From Streptomyces sp. AC558_RSS880 (GTDB taxonomy: Bacteria; Actinomycetota; Actinomycetes; Streptomycetales; Streptomycetaceae): a DNA stretch of 64,000 bases. This document shows, in pieces, positions 52,701-62,473 of the stretch. Position numbers and translations under genes: made by a program. Under the pieces are notes generated by a model that saw only the letters and a list, made by a program, of their open reading frames with translations, did no database searches and was not told where the DNA came from. How positions within the stretch are numbered: position 1 is the stretch's first letter; each line of letters starts with the position of its first letter. Location: assembly GCF_019049255.1 (NCBI RefSeq), contig NZ_JAGMUJ010000016.1:1-64000 (forward strand), in the 5' to 3' direction.

Positions 52701-55595
52701 TCAGCTGCAGCCGCTGGTCGAGCCGCAGCCCTCGCAGATGTAGCAGGAACCGGCGCGCTGCATCTTCGTACCGCAGGAGAAGCACAGCGGGGCGTCGGCC
52801 TGGATGCCCAGCTGCATCTCGACCAGCTCGGCGCTGGTGTGGGCCTGCTTCGGGGCCGGCTTGACCGCCTCGGCCTCGGCCTTCGGCGTGGACACCGCCT
52901 TCAGCTCCTGGGCCCGCGGTGCCGACTGGGCCAGGCCCTCGACGTCGACCTCGTCGTCGGAGGGCTCGTACGAACCGGTCTCCAGGTGGCGCTGGCGCTC
53001 CTCGGCGGAGTGGATGCCGAGCGCGGAGCGCGTCTCGAAGGGCAGGAAGTCCAGCGCCAGGCGGCGGAAGATGTAGTCGACGATCGACTGCGCCATCCGC
53101 ACGTCCGGGTCGTCCGTCATACCGGCCGGCTCGAAGCGCATGTTGGTGAACTTCGAGACGTACGTCTCCAGCGGCACGCCGTACTGGAGGCCCACCGAGA
53201 CGGCGATGGAGAAGGCGTCCATCATGCCCGCGAGCGTCGAACCCTGCTTCGACATCTTCAGGAAGACCTCGCCGAGACCGTCGTCCGGGTAGGAGTTGGC
53301 GGTCATGTAGCCCTCGGCGCCGCCGACCGTGAAGGAGGTGGTGATGCCCGGGCGGCCCTTCGGGAGGCGCTTGCGGACCGGGCGGTACTCGACCACCTTC
53401 TCGACCGCGGCCCGGATCGTCTCCTCGGCCTTCTCGGTGACCTCGGCCTTCTCCTTCTCCTTGGTCTTCGCGGAGAGCGGCTGACCGACCTTGCAGTTGT
53501 CGCGGTAGATGGCGAGCGCCTTGACGCCCAGCTTCCAGGCCTCGAAGTAGATCTCCTCGACCTCCTCGACGGTCGCCGTCTCCGGCATGTTGACCGTCTT
53601 GGAGATGGCGCCGGAGATCCAGGGCTGGATCGCGGCCATCATGCGGACGTGGCCCATCGGGGAGATGGCGCGCTCGCCCATGGCGCAGTCGAACACCTCG
53701 TAGTGCTCGTGCTTGAGGCCGGGGGCGTCGATCACATTGCCGTGGTCGGCGATGTGGGCGACGATCGCCTCGATCTGCTCCTCCTGGTAGCCCAGGCGGC
53801 GCAGGGCCTGCGGGACGGTGCCGTTGACGATCTGCATCGAGCCGCCGCCGACCAGCTTCTTGAACTTCACCAGCGCCAGGTCGGGCTCGACACCGGTGGT
53901 GTCGCAGGACATCGCCAGACCGATGGTGCCGGTCGGGGCGAGCACGGACGCCTGGGCGTTGCGGAAGCCGTTCTTCTCGCCGAGGCGGACCACGTCCTGC
54001 CAGGCCTCGGTGGCGGCGGCCCACACCGGGGTGTCCAGGTCGTCCATGCGCACGGCGGTGCCGTTGGCGTCGGCGTGCTGCTTCATGACGCGCTTGTGGG
54101 CGTCGGCGTTGCGGGCGTAGCCGTCGTACGGGCCGACGATCGCGGCGAGTTCGGCGGAGCGCCGGTACGCCGTGCCCGTCATCAGGGAGGTGATGGCGCC
54201 GGCGAGGGCGCGGCCGCCGTCGGAGTCGTAGGCGTGGCCGGTCGCCATCAGCAGGGCGCCGAGGTTGGCGTAGCCGATGCCGAGCTGGCGGAAGGCGCGG
54301 GTGTTCTCGCCGATCTTCTGGGTCGGGAAGTCCGCGAAGCAGATCGAGATGTCCATCGCGGTGATGACCAGCTCGACGACCTTCTGGAAGCGCTCGGTCT
54401 CGAAGGACTGGTTGCCCTGGCTGTCGTCCTTGAGGAACTTCATCAGGTTCAGCGAGGCCAGGTTGCAGGACGTGTTGTCCAGGTGCATGTACTCGCTGCA
54501 CGGGTTCGACGCGGTGATCCGGCCGGACTCGGGGCAGGTGTGCCAGTTGTTGATGACACCGTCGTACTGGATGCCCGGGTCGGCGCAGGCCCAGGCGGCC
54601 TCGGCGAGCTTGCGGAAGAGCGCCTTGGCGTCGACCTCCTCGATGACCTCGCCGGTCATCCGGGCGCGCAGGCCGAACTTGCCGCCCTCCTCGACCGCCC
54701 GCATGAACTCGTCGTTGACGCGAACCGAGTTGTTGGCGTTCTGGTACTGGACGGAGGCGATGTCGTCGCCGCCCAGGTCCATGTCGAAGCCCGCGTCGCG
54801 CAGGACGCGGATCTTCTCCTCTTCCTTGACCTTGGTCTCGATGAAGTCCTCGATGTCCGGGTGGTCCACGTCGAGGACGACCATCTTGGCCGCGCGGCGG
54901 GTGGCGCCGCCGGACTTGATCGTTCCGGCGGAGGCGTCGGCTCCACGCATGAAGGAGACCGGGCCGGAGGCGTTGCCGCCGGAGGACAGCAGCTCCTTGG
55001 AGGAGCGGATCCGGGAGAGGTTCAGGCCGGCGCCGGAACCGCCCTTGAAGATCATGCCCTCTTCCTTGTACCAGTCGAGGATCGACTCCATGGAGTCGTC
55101 GACGGACAGGATGAAGCAGGCCGAGACCTGCTGCGGCTGGGGCGTGCCCACGTTGAACCACACGGGGCTGTTGAAGCTGAAGATCTGGTGCAGGAGGGCG
55201 TACGCCAGCTCGTGCTCGAAGATCTCGGCGTCGGAGGGCGAGGCGAAGTACCCGTGGTCCTCACCGGCCTTCCGGTACGTCTTCACGATGCGGTCGATCA
55301 GCTGCTTGAGGCCGGTCTCGCGCTGCGGGGTGCCCACGGCGCCCCGGAAGTACTTGCTGGTGACGATGTTGACCGCGTTCACCGACCAGAAGTCGGGGAA
55401 CTCGACGCCGCGCTGCTCGAAGTTGACCGAGCCGTCGCGCCAGTTGGTCATGACGACGTCACGGCGCTCCCAGGCCACCTCGTCGTACGGGTGGACTCCG
55501 GGAGTGGTGTGGATGCGCTCGATACGCAGTCCCTTGCCGGCCTTGTTGCTCTTGGCTCGGGAACTCCGTGCCGGACCGCTCGCCGTCTCTGTCAT
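52701..55595 (-). CDS. nrdJ: Adenosylcobalamin-dependent (class II) ribonucleotide reductase
   Basis: 964 aa. Makes deoxyribonucleotides with coenzyme B12 instead of an iron radical subunit. Motifs: FNSPVWFNVG, the active-site Cys region CFILSVDDSMESI, NPCSEYMHLDNTSCNLASLN, and the catalytic loop ASVLAPTGTIGLAMSCDTTG. The C-terminal tail has redox/zinc cysteines (CFSCGTKMQ, CYICEGCGSTSGCS). A Lys/Glu-rich insertion lies near 735-760. Start ATG 55595 follows GGGAGG. It is downstream of nrdR in one operon. Confidence 0.95.
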   Translation of the reverse strand: MTETASGPARSSRAKSNKAGKGLRIERIHTTPGVHPYDEVAWERRDVVMTNWRDGSVNFEQRGVEFPDFWSVNAVNIVTSKYFRGAVGTPQRETGLKQLIDRIVKTYRKAGEDHGYFASPSDAEIFEHELAYALLHQIFSFNSPVWFNVGTPQPQQVSACFILSVDDSMESILDWYKEEGMIFKGGSGAGLNLSRIRSSKELLSSGGNASGPVSFMRGADASAGTIKSGGATRRAAKMVVLDVDHPDIEDFIETKVKEEEKIRVLRDAGFDMDLGGDDIASVQYQNANNSVRVNDEFMRAVEEGGKFGLRARMTGEVIEEVDAKALFRKLAEAAWACADPGIQYDGVINNWHTCPESGRITASNPCSEYMHLDNTSCNLASLNLMKFLKDDSQGNQSFETERFQKVVELVITAMDISICFADFPTQKIGENTRAFRQLGIGYANLGALLMATGHAYDSDGGRALAGAITSLMTGTAYRRSAELAAIVGPYDGYARNADAHKRVMKQHADANGTAVRMDDLDTPVWAAATEAWQDVVRLGEKNGFRNAQASVLAPTGTIGLAMSCDTTGVEPDLALVKFKKLVGGGSMQIVNGTVPQALRRLGYQEEQIEAIVAHIADHGNVIDAPGLKHEHYEVFDCAMGERAISPMGHVRMMAAIQPWISGAISKTVNMPETATVEEVEEIYFEAWKLGVKALAIYRDNCKVGQPLSAKTKEKEKAEVTEKAEETIRAAVEKVVEYRPVRKRLPKGRPGITTSFTVGGAEGYMTANSYPDDGLGEVFLKMSKQGSTLAGMMDAFSIAVSVGLQYGVPLETYVSKFTNMRFEPAGMTDDPDVRMAQSIVDYIFRRLALDFLPFETRSALGIHSAEERQRHLETGSYEPSDDEVDVEGLAQSAPRAQELKAVSTPKAEAEAVKPAPKQAHTSAELVEMQLGIQADAPLCFSCGTKMQRAGSCYICEGCGSTSGCS

Positions 55596-55760
55596 GCCGC
55601 CTCCCTGTACGGGCGAAAACGCCCTGAAGTGCCCCGATTGTTCCCGTGGCACGGTGTTCTGTCTGGTGCTGCGGGCACCCACTCATCCGCCCGCAACAGG
55701 TCTTCTCATCGCCGCCGCCCGGCCGGCCCCCGCGTCTGGCGCGCCGGGCCGGCCCGCCGG

Positions 55761-56327
55761 TCAGCCGGCGGCGGGAGCGGGCGCGGGGACCTGGACGGCC
55801 CCGCCGGACCCGCTGTCGTCTTCCTGGCCCCCCGGGGCGGCTCCCTCGCCGTCCCCGTCGTGCCTGTCGTCCGCGGCGGGCCGCTCCGCCCGCCTGAGTT
55901 CCGCGATCGCGGCCTCGAAGTCCTCCAGCGAGTCGAACGCCCGGTAGACGGACGCGAACCGCAGATAGGCGACGAGGTCGAGTTCCTGCAGCGGGCCGAG
56001 GATGGCCAGCCCCACGTCGTGGGTGGTCAGCTCGGCGCTTCCGGTGGCCCGCACCGCCTCCTCGACGCGCTGCCCGAGCTGGGCGAGGGCGTCCTCGGTG
56101 ACGGGCCGCCCCTGGCACGCCTTGCGCACCCCGTTGATGACCTTGGTGCGGCTGAAGGGCTCGGTGACTCCGGACCGCTTGACCACCATGAGCGAACACG
56201 TCTCCACGGTCGTGAAACGACGGGAGCAGTCCGGACACTGGCGGCGCCTGCGGATCGACGTGCCGTCGTCGGTCGTACGGCTGTCGACGACACGGCTGTC
56301 GGGGTGCCTGCAGAAGGGGCAGTGCAT
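55761..56327 (-). CDS. nrdR: Transcriptional repressor NrdR
   Basis: 188 aa. N-terminal zinc ribbon with four Cys (Cys3, Cys6, Cys31, Cys34 in HCPFC and QCPDC) and an ATP-cone domain (about 49-139) that reads the ATP/dATP ratio. It represses ribonucleotide reductase operons through NrdR boxes. A Pro/Ala/Gly-rich C-terminal tail of about 35 residues is longer than in most homologues. Start at MHCPFC with GGGAG upstream. Cotranscribed with nrdJ; an NrdR box lies upstream. Confidence 0.95.
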   Translation of the reverse strand: MHCPFCRHPDSRVVDSRTTDDGTSIRRRRQCPDCSRRFTTVETCSLMVVKRSGVTEPFSRTKVINGVRKACQGRPVTEDALAQLGQRVEEAVRATGSAELTTHDVGLAILGPLQELDLVAYLRFASVYRAFDSLEDFEAAIAELRRAERPAADDRHDGDGEGAAPGGQEDDSGSGGAVQVPAPAPAAG

Positions 56328-56464
56328 GAACTCCCAACCCTCCTCACAGCAGACTCGATGGCCTCGCGGGGCCTCTCGGGCCTCACGAAGCAGCACCAGC
56401 ATAGGCGATCTCGAAAGGCCCGAAGACCCGGGGGACCACAACTTCTGGGCTGCTGCCGTAATCC

Positions 56465-56481
56465 AACCACTAGATGTGGTG
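56465..56481 (-). promoter_or_regulatory. NrdR box upstream of nrdRJ
   Basis: ACCACATCTAGTGGT (minus strand, core 56466-56480) is an imperfect palindrome of the NrdR-box type (acaCwAtATaTwgtgt). It lies about 140 bp upstream of the nrdR start. Boxes usually come in pairs; the second, about three turns away near TGGATGTATGAGT, is degenerate. Autoregulation of nrdRJ by NrdR is established in S. coelicolor. Confidence 0.65.
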
Positions 56482-56773
56482 ATTGACTCATACATCCACG
56501 ACTGCACGCGTGTCGCGCACGTCGGGGCGGGCAGGACACGCCGGACGATGGGGGGACGCCGTGCCGGAGGCGGGGAGGGGGTGTGCGACTCCCGAAGAGA
56601 GCGGGACCGCTTCACGCGCCACGGAGTACCCGATGGCAGACTGAGGCCCGCAACCGCGAGGTCATCGCCTCAGCGGTGAAGAGTACAACCCTTGGCCCGT
56701 TCACCCGGCGGGAAGCACGGCGACCGATACACCTTGACGAGAGATGGCGTACGACGATTCGCGATTTTTCACT

Positions 56774-56787
56774 CGAACGTGTGTTTG
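56774..56787 (+). promoter_or_regulatory. LexA (SOS) box in front of lexA
   Basis: CGAACGTGTGTTTG matches the Gram-positive SOS box CGAACNNNNGTTCG with one mismatch. It lies 61 bp upstream of the lexA start, consistent with autorepression. Confidence 0.8.
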
Positions 56788-56847
56788 GCGCAACCTTTCG
56801 AAAGCAACTACCGTTGTGCTGCAGGGAGACCATCGAGAGGGGCCGAC

Positions 56848-57627
56848 GTGACCACCACCGCAGACAGTGCCGCCATCACTGCCCAGGACCGCCCCCAGGG
56901 CCGGATCGAGCCGGTACACGCGATGAACGAAGCCACGAATCCCGAGGGGCACAAGCGCTCCCTGCCGGGCCGACCTCCCGGCATCCGGGCGGACAGCTCC
57001 GGACTCACCGACCGCCAGCGCCGGGTGATCGAGGTCATCAGGGACTCGGTGCAGCGTCGCGGCTACCCGCCGTCGATGCGCGAGATCGGCCAGGCGGTCG
57101 GTCTCTCCAGCACGTCCTCCGTGGCCCACCAGCTGATGGCCCTGGAGCGCAAGGGCTTCCTGCGCCGCGACCCGCACCGCCCGCGCGCCTACGAGGTGCG
57201 CGGCTCCGACCAGGCCGCCTCCGTGCAGCCCACGGACACCGCCGGCAAGCCGGCCGCGTCCTACGTGCCCCTGGTCGGCCGTATCGCCGCCGGTGGCCCG
57301 ATCCTCGCCGAGGAGTCCGTCGAGGACGTCTTCCCCCTCCCCCGGCAGCTCGTCGGTGACGGTGAGCTGTTCGTGCTGAAGGTCGTGGGCGACTCCATGA
57401 TCGAGGCCGCGATCTGTGACGGCGACTGGGTGACGGTCCGCCGCCAGCCGGTCGCCGAGAACGGGGACATCGTCGCGGCCATGCTCGACGGCGAGGCGAC
57501 CGTCAAGCGCTTCAAGCGGGAGGACGGCCATGTCTGGCTGCTCCCGCACAACGCGGCCTACGAGCCGATCCCGGGCGACGACGCGACCATTCTGGGCAAG
57601 GTGGTGGCCGTTCTGCGGCGCGTCTGA
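56848..57627 (+). CDS. lexA: SOS-response repressor LexA
   Basis: 259 aa from a GTG behind GAGAGGGG. An N-terminal winged HTH (about 52-115, [20 protein letters not shown]) and a C-terminal self-cleaving S24 domain. The Ala148-Gly149 scissile bond (VGRIAAGGP) and the catalytic pair Ser183 (GDSM) and Lys220 (EATVKRF) are intact. RecA filaments on damaged DNA trigger cleavage and induce SOS genes. The N-terminal extension of about 45 residues is typical of Streptomyces LexA. Confidence 0.95.
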   Translation: MTTTADSAAITAQDRPQGRIEPVHAMNEATNPEGHKRSLPGRPPGIRADSSGLTDRQRRVIEVIRDSVQRRGYPPSMREIGQAVGLSSTSSVAHQLMALERKGFLRRDPHRPRAYEVRGSDQAASVQPTDTAGKPAASYVPLVGRIAAGGPILAEESVEDVFPLPRQLVGDGELFVLKVVGDSMIEAAICDGDWVTVRRQPVAENGDIVAAMLDGEATVKRFKREDGHVWLLPHNAAYEPIPGDDATILGKVVAVLRRV

Positions 57628-57763
57628 GCACGGCGCGGGGCCGGCCCGTACGGCCGCCCCGCCCCTGACCGGGCCCCGGGACCCCTGCGCCGGTTCCGGG
57701 GTCCTGTGCTGTCCGGACGGACCGACTGCGGCCGCCGCTTCCGGTGGGTGACGTGTGCTTCCG

Positions 57764-57793
57764 GTGGGTGGCGTGCCGCGGCACGCCACCCAC
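57764..57793. terminator. Perfect palindrome at the end of the dinG-type gene
   Basis: A 15-bp inverted repeat (GTGGGTGGCGTGCCG and complement) with no loop, ending one base before the helicase stop codon. It is preceded by a second partial copy of CTTCCGGTGGGTG (a 20-bp tandem repeat, about 57738-57777). Probably terminates both convergent transcripts. Confidence 0.6.
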
Positions 57794-59782
57794 TCACTGC
57801 TCCGTCGTCCCGGCCTCCGCCCGTTGCGCCGCCGCGTCGATCGCGGCCAGCGACTTCCTGGCCTGGTTGCGGTCCGTGGTGTACCAGAAGTCGGGCAGTG
57901 AAGCCTTCAGATAGCTGCCGTACCGGGCAGTGGCCAGCCGCTGGTCCAGTACGGCCACCACGCCCCGGTCGCCCGAGGCGCGCACCAGACGGCCGGCGCC
58001 CTGCGCCATCAGCAGCGCCGCATGGGTGGCGGCGACCGCCATGAAGCCGTTGCCGCCGGCTTCCTCCACGGCCTTCTGGCGGGCGCTCATCAAGGGATCG
58101 TCCGGGCGCGGGAAGGGGATCTTGTCCATGACCACCAGCTGACAGCTCGGACCCGGTACGTCGACACCCTGCCAGAGCGACAGGGTGCCGAAGAGGCAGG
58201 TCTTCGGGTCGGCCGCGAAGTTCTTGATCAGTTCGCCGAGCGTCTCCTCCCCCTGGAGGAGGATCGGGAACTCCGGGATGCGGGAGCGCAGCTCCTCGGC
58301 GGCGAGCTGGGCGGCCCGCATCGAGGAGAACAGCCCCAGGGTGCGGCCGCCCGCCGCCTGGATCAGCTCGGTGAGCTCGTCCAGCATGTCCCCGCGGTCA
58401 CCGTCACGGGCCGGACGCGCCAGATGCTTCGCGACGTAGAGGATGCCCTGCCTGGGGTAGTCGAACGGCGAGCCGACGTCGACGCCCTTCCACTGGGGAA
58501 GGTCATCGCCTTCGGCGCCCTCGGGACCGAGCCCCAGGGACGCTCCCACGCCGTTGAAGTCGCCGCCCAGCTTCAGCGTCGCGGAGGTCAGGATCACGGA
58601 GCGGTCGGTGAAGAGCTTCTCCCGCAGCAGGCCCGAGACGGACATGGGGGCGACGCGCAGGGACGCCCCGAAACGGTCGTGCCGCTCGTACCAGACGACG
58701 TCCCACTCGGAGCCGTGCGTGATCCGCTCCGCCACGTCGTGCACGCTCTCCACGGAGGCCAGCGCCTGTTTGCGGACCGCGTCCTCGTCCTGGACGGACT
58801 TGTCGCGGGTGTTGCCGAGGGCGGAGATGACGGTGCGGCAGGCGTCGCGCAGCGCCATGAGCGCGTATCCGAGGTCCTCCGGGATCTCCTCCAGTCGGCC
58901 CGGAAGGGCCAGCTCCATCAGCCGTTCGAATCCTTCGGCGGCGGTCTGGAGCTGGTCGGCGGCCTTCTCGTCGACGAGCTTCGCGGCGCGCCGCACCGCG
59001 CGGTTGACCTGCCCGGGGGTGAGCTCCCCGGTGGCGACTCCGGTGACCCGGGAGACCAGCTCATGGGCCTCGTCGACGATCAGCACCTCGTGCTGCGGAA
59101 GCACCGGGGCGCCCTCGATGGCGTCGATCGCGAGCAGGGCGTGGTTGGTGACGACCACCTCGGCCAGCTTGGCGCGCTCACGGGCCATCTCGGCGAAGCA
59201 CTCGGCGCCGTAGGCGCACTTGGTGGCGCCCAGGCACTCCCGTGACGACACCGACACCTGGGACCAGGCCCGGTCGGACACTCCCGGCGTGAGGTCGTCC
59301 CGGTCGCCGGTCTCCGTCTCGTCGGACCAGTCGCGCAGGCGCAGCAGGTCCTGGCCCAGTCTGCTGGTGGGCGCGGCCGCCTCGAACTGGTCGAAGAGCC
59401 CTTCCTCCTCGTCCTGCGGCACGCCCTCGTGCAGCCGGTGCAGGCACAGATAGTTGGAGCGGCCCTTGAGCATCGCGAACTCCGGGCGGCGGCGCAGCAG
59501 CGGATGCAGTGACTCCACCGTGCGCGGCAGGTCCCGCTCCACCAGCTGGCGCTGCAGGGCCAGGGTGGCCGTCGCCACCACCACCCGCTCCCCCTGCGCG
59601 AGCGCGGGCACCAGATAGCCCAGCGACTTTCCGGTGCCGGTGCCGGCCTGGACCAGCAGATGGGCTCCGTCGTCGATCGCCTCGGCGACGGCTTCGGCCA
59701 TGGCCACCTGGCCGGGGCGCTCCGTGCCGCCGACGGCGGCGACGGCGGCGTGCAGGAGTTCGGGGAGTGAGGGCTTCGTCAT
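57794..59782 (-). CDS. DinG/XPD-type ATP-dependent DNA helicase
   Basis: 662 aa. Walker A AGTGTGKS (46-53), DEAH box, helicase VI region QGAGRLVR, and four cysteines in the right place for an iron-sulphur cluster (YLC...ECLGATKCAYGAEC). Unwinds 5'-3' and acts in repair of R-loops or stalled replication. Start ATG 59782. It converges on lexA. No SOS box was seen upstream, so damage induction is not supported by the sequence. Confidence 0.9.
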   Translation of the reverse strand: MTKPSLPELLHAAVAAVGGTERPGQVAMAEAVAEAIDDGAHLLVQAGTGTGKSLGYLVPALAQGERVVVATATLALQRQLVERDLPRTVESLHPLLRRRPEFAMLKGRSNYLCLHRLHEGVPQDEEEGLFDQFEAAAPTSRLGQDLLRLRDWSDETETGDRDDLTPGVSDRAWSQVSVSSRECLGATKCAYGAECFAEMARERAKLAEVVVTNHALLAIDAIEGAPVLPQHEVLIVDEAHELVSRVTGVATGELTPGQVNRAVRRAAKLVDEKAADQLQTAAEGFERLMELALPGRLEEIPEDLGYALMALRDACRTVISALGNTRDKSVQDEDAVRKQALASVESVHDVAERITHGSEWDVVWYERHDRFGASLRVAPMSVSGLLREKLFTDRSVILTSATLKLGGDFNGVGASLGLGPEGAEGDDLPQWKGVDVGSPFDYPRQGILYVAKHLARPARDGDRGDMLDELTELIQAAGGRTLGLFSSMRAAQLAAEELRSRIPEFPILLQGEETLGELIKNFAADPKTCLFGTLSLWQGVDVPGPSCQLVVMDKIPFPRPDDPLMSARQKAVEEAGGNGFMAVAATHAALLMAQGAGRLVRASGDRGVVAVLDQRLATARYGSYLKASLPDFWYTTDRNQARKSLAAIDAAAQRAEAGTTEQ

Positions 59783-59940
59783 AGCGCGACCACCCTACGG
59801 CCCGGCACTGACATTCGTGCGATCACTGCGGAGGCTGGGGATGTGATCAAGACGAGGGCTCCTCTGTCGGGTGGGGTGAGGACTGAAGAGTTGCTGGGGC
59901 GTGGCACGGACAGGCCGTGCCGGGGCAGGTGGCCGGGAAA

Positions 59941-59970
59941 CCGCCGCGGCGCGAGTGGGAACCGCGGCGG
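59941..59970 (-). terminator. Hairpin after the siderophore operon
   Basis: CCGCCGCGG (59941-59949) pairs with CCGCGGCGG (59962-59970), 42 bp past the acyltransferase stop; no T tract. Confidence 0.5.
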
Positions 59971-60011
59971 CGTGAGCGGTGTACCAGTTGTGAGAGCACA
60001 GTGACGGAGCG

Positions 60012-60578
60012 CTACATCAGATGACGCAGGGAGCGGTCCCGGACCATGAGGGCGGCCCGCTTGGTGGGCAGATCGACCTCGGCCGAGAAGCGGAAGCCTG
60101 CGTTGAGGAAGGCGGTGACGGAGGGAATGTTGCGCAGGTCGGGTTCCGCGACGACGCGCGGCGAGACGGGCCTCCTGGCGAGGGCGAGGTCGGCGACCGC
60201 TCTGAGCAGGACGCTGCCGAGGCCCCGCCCCCGGTCGCCGGCGGCGCCGATGAGGACGTGGAGTCCGGTGTCGTGGGGCAGGGCCGGGTAGTGGCGGGCC
60301 AAGGGGTCGAGGTCCGCGCGGTAGACCTCCCAGTAGCTCATCGGCGTACCGTCCAGGACGCCGAGGCACGGAACGCTACGTCCGTCACCGGCGAGCTGGG
60401 CCCGCAGGTGGCCGGCCGTCACGGCCGGCGGTCCGGAGAGTTCCCAGTACACGGCGACGGCCGGGTCGTTCATCCACCGCGACAGGAGAGGCAGATCCCG
60501 CTCGATCCGGACGGGGACGAGCCGGAACAGGCCCGCGGGAGTGCGGGCCGGGCCCCAGTCGCCGATGTGGTCGGACAT
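60012..60578 (-). CDS. GNAT acyltransferase of siderophore biosynthesis (AlcB/IucB-like)
   Basis: 188 aa. Reads LLSRWMNDPAVAVYWELSG, HVLIGAAGDRGRGLGSVLL and AEPDLRNIPSVTAFLNAGFR, the hallmark segments of AlcB/MbtK-type enzymes that acylate N-hydroxy amines with acetyl- or succinyl-CoA. The ATG overlaps the stop of the NIS synthetase (TGATG; GTG three bases earlier is an alternative), so it is coupled. Last gene of a three-gene operon. Confidence 0.87.
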   Translation of the reverse strand: MSDHIGDWGPARTPAGLFRLVPVRIERDLPLLSRWMNDPAVAVYWELSGPPAVTAGHLRAQLAGDGRSVPCLGVLDGTPMSYWEVYRADLDPLARHYPALPHDTGLHVLIGAAGDRGRGLGSVLLRAVADLALARRPVSPRVVAEPDLRNIPSVTAFLNAGFRFSAEVDLPTKRAALMVRDRSLRHLM

Positions 60579-62425
60579 CACGGGTGCAGGGGGTTGGCGA
60601 TGGTGACGTAGACGGACTGGGTGTCGACCGGGCCGACGAGTTCGTCGAGGCCGTGCAGCCGGGTCAGCAGGTTCGCCTTGCAGCGCAGGACGGGTGAGTC
60701 CAGCAGGCGGGCGGGCAGCGTGCTGCGCGTCCGGGCCGGTCCGGTGGAGACGTCGGTGAGGAACCAGCGGAAGGCGGCGAGCAGCAGACGTTCGTCGGCC
60801 AGGCGCTGGGAGCCGAAGGCGCCGATGAGCCCGAGGACGTTGTTGACGCCCAGGTAGTAGGCGAAGCGTTCGTCGGTGACCTCGTCGGAGACGAAGGTGT
60901 CGCTGTGCTCGCCGATGCCGGGCAGCCGGGCGTCGAGTTCCGCGCGTCGCGACGCGCGGAAGTAGTAGCCCTGGTTGTCCCGGTAGCGTCCGCCCGCGGG
61001 CCAGCCGTCGGCGTCCAGCAGCAGCAGGGTGTTCTGCTGATGCGCCTCAAGGGCGATGCCGGCCTCTCCGTCCAGCCACAGCACGGGTCGCACCACGTGT
61101 TCCAGGTACCGCAGGAACCACTCGGCGGCGACGGCCGCGGACGGTCGCCCCGTGCGACCGGTGAGGCGGGTGACGATCTCGGCCAGCCGGGATCCCGTAC
61201 GGCCACCGGGGCGGGGCCGAGGCGAGAGCAGTCCGGCGACGCAGGCGACGTCGTCGTGCGGCTGGAACGGGTTGTGCCGGATCACCACGTCGAGTCCGGG
61301 CACGGGGTCGCCGGCCGGTGTGTCCACGGCGATCCAGGCCGGGTCCCGGACGATGTCGAAGCCGGGGTGCGCGGCCCGCCACCGCCGGGACAGTCCGGTG
61401 CGCAGCAGGCGGTGGACCTCGACCCCCCGGTGGAGTTCCTTGCGGAGGTTCTCCCGGCGGGAGTTGGTGATGCGCAGGCCCAGGGACAGCTTGAGCATGG
61501 CCGGGGCGCCGGTCCGGTGGACGGTGCGTACGGAGGAGGTGGGGTGCCACGGGGCACCGTGGCCACCGAGGTCGCGGAGCAGGCCGGCGTCCAGCAGCGC
61601 GGCGACCTCGGGGCGGTGGCGGACCTGGCTCAGTTGCCAGGGGTGCACGGGGAGAGCCGCGTAGCCGTCGGGCAGCGGCAGTCCGGGGCCGGCGAGACGT
61701 GCGGTGAGGCGGGCCGCGGGGACGGGGCGTCCGCGCTCGGTCCAGGCGGAGTCGGTGGCGAGCAGGGACGGGGCGACAGCCATCCAGTGCAGCGGGAAGG
61801 AGCCGCGCGACTCGGGAGAGTACCGCTGTGCCTCGGCGTCGGAGAGGCCCTCGCGGCTCTTCGGGTCCGGGTGCAGCGGATGCCCGAGAACGAGTGATTG
61901 TTCGGCGGCGAGGAAGAGGTCGGGATGGTCGGCCGTGTTCGCCCGCCGGTCGCTGACGAAGGCGGTGACACGCCGTACGGAGTCGGCGACGCGCGCGACC
62001 AGGTCGGTGCCGTCACCCGCCGGGGGACGTACCGGTTCCGGAATGCCGGCGTTCTCCCTGCTGAGGAGGGCGGCGAGCAGGACGGCGTCGACCGGTGGGG
62101 CGAGGGCCGGGGCATCGGCCAGGCGGGGAGGGCCGAAGCGGTGCCAACCGGTCGGGGACCAGTGGAGCACGGGGACGAGCAAGGCCGTGCCGCTGGCCGG
62201 CAGGGGGAGGTGCAGGGTGTCGCCCTCCGGGGCGGGGAGGCCGGTTTCGCGCGCCCAGCAGCGCAGGAGGTTCTCCAGGGCCGCCGTGTGGGCCGTCCGG
62301 CGCGGGTCGGGGTGGTCCAGGAGGCCGGTGCCGGTGCTCCCGGGCCGCTCGGTGCCGGGCGGCGTTGTCTCCCGGTGGGGAGCCACGGGGTTCGTGCGGT
62401 CGGCCGGTGCGGGGGTCGTGTGCAA
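60578..62425 (-). CDS. IucA/IucC-family NIS siderophore synthetase
   Basis: 615 aa. Joins a carboxylate to an amine or hydroxamate with ATP. Family motifs: GHPLHPDPKSREGLS in the N-terminal region, LPVHPWQLSQV, SVRTVHRTGAPAMLKLSLGL (ATP site), LEAHQQNTLLL and the C-terminal FYYLG-like FAYYLGVNNVLGLIGA. No signal peptide. The siderophore cannot be predicted; no N-hydroxylase or decarboxylase is adjacent, so those steps would have to come from elsewhere. Upstream neighbour is the degenerate aminotransferase. Confidence 0.9.
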   Translation of the reverse strand: MHTTPAPADRTNPVAPHRETTPPGTERPGSTGTGLLDHPDPRRTAHTAALENLLRCWARETGLPAPEGDTLHLPLPASGTALLVPVLHWSPTGWHRFGPPRLADAPALAPPVDAVLLAALLSRENAGIPEPVRPPAGDGTDLVARVADSVRRVTAFVSDRRANTADHPDLFLAAEQSLVLGHPLHPDPKSREGLSDAEAQRYSPESRGSFPLHWMAVAPSLLATDSAWTERGRPVPAARLTARLAGPGLPLPDGYAALPVHPWQLSQVRHRPEVAALLDAGLLRDLGGHGAPWHPTSSVRTVHRTGAPAMLKLSLGLRITNSRRENLRKELHRGVEVHRLLRTGLSRRWRAAHPGFDIVRDPAWIAVDTPAGDPVPGLDVVIRHNPFQPHDDVACVAGLLSPRPRPGGRTGSRLAEIVTRLTGRTGRPSAAVAAEWFLRYLEHVVRPVLWLDGEAGIALEAHQQNTLLLLDADGWPAGGRYRDNQGYYFRASRRAELDARLPGIGEHSDTFVSDEVTDERFAYYLGVNNVLGLIGAFGSQRLADERLLLAAFRWFLTDVSTGPARTRSTLPARLLDSPVLRCKANLLTRLHGLDELVGPVDTQSVYVTIANPLHP

Positions 62426-62473
62426 GGCGGGTCCTCGGAAAGTGGTGCGGTGACGGGAGGGGGATTCGTGTCG

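Noticed and set aside
56328..56580. Cobalamin riboswitch upstream of nrdRJ
   Set aside because: No B12-box (GCCACTG-type) or associated helices seen; control seems to be by NrdR only.
59783..60011. SOS box upstream of the dinG-type helicase gene
   Set aside because: No GAAC-N4-GTTC-type site within about 200 bp of the start.
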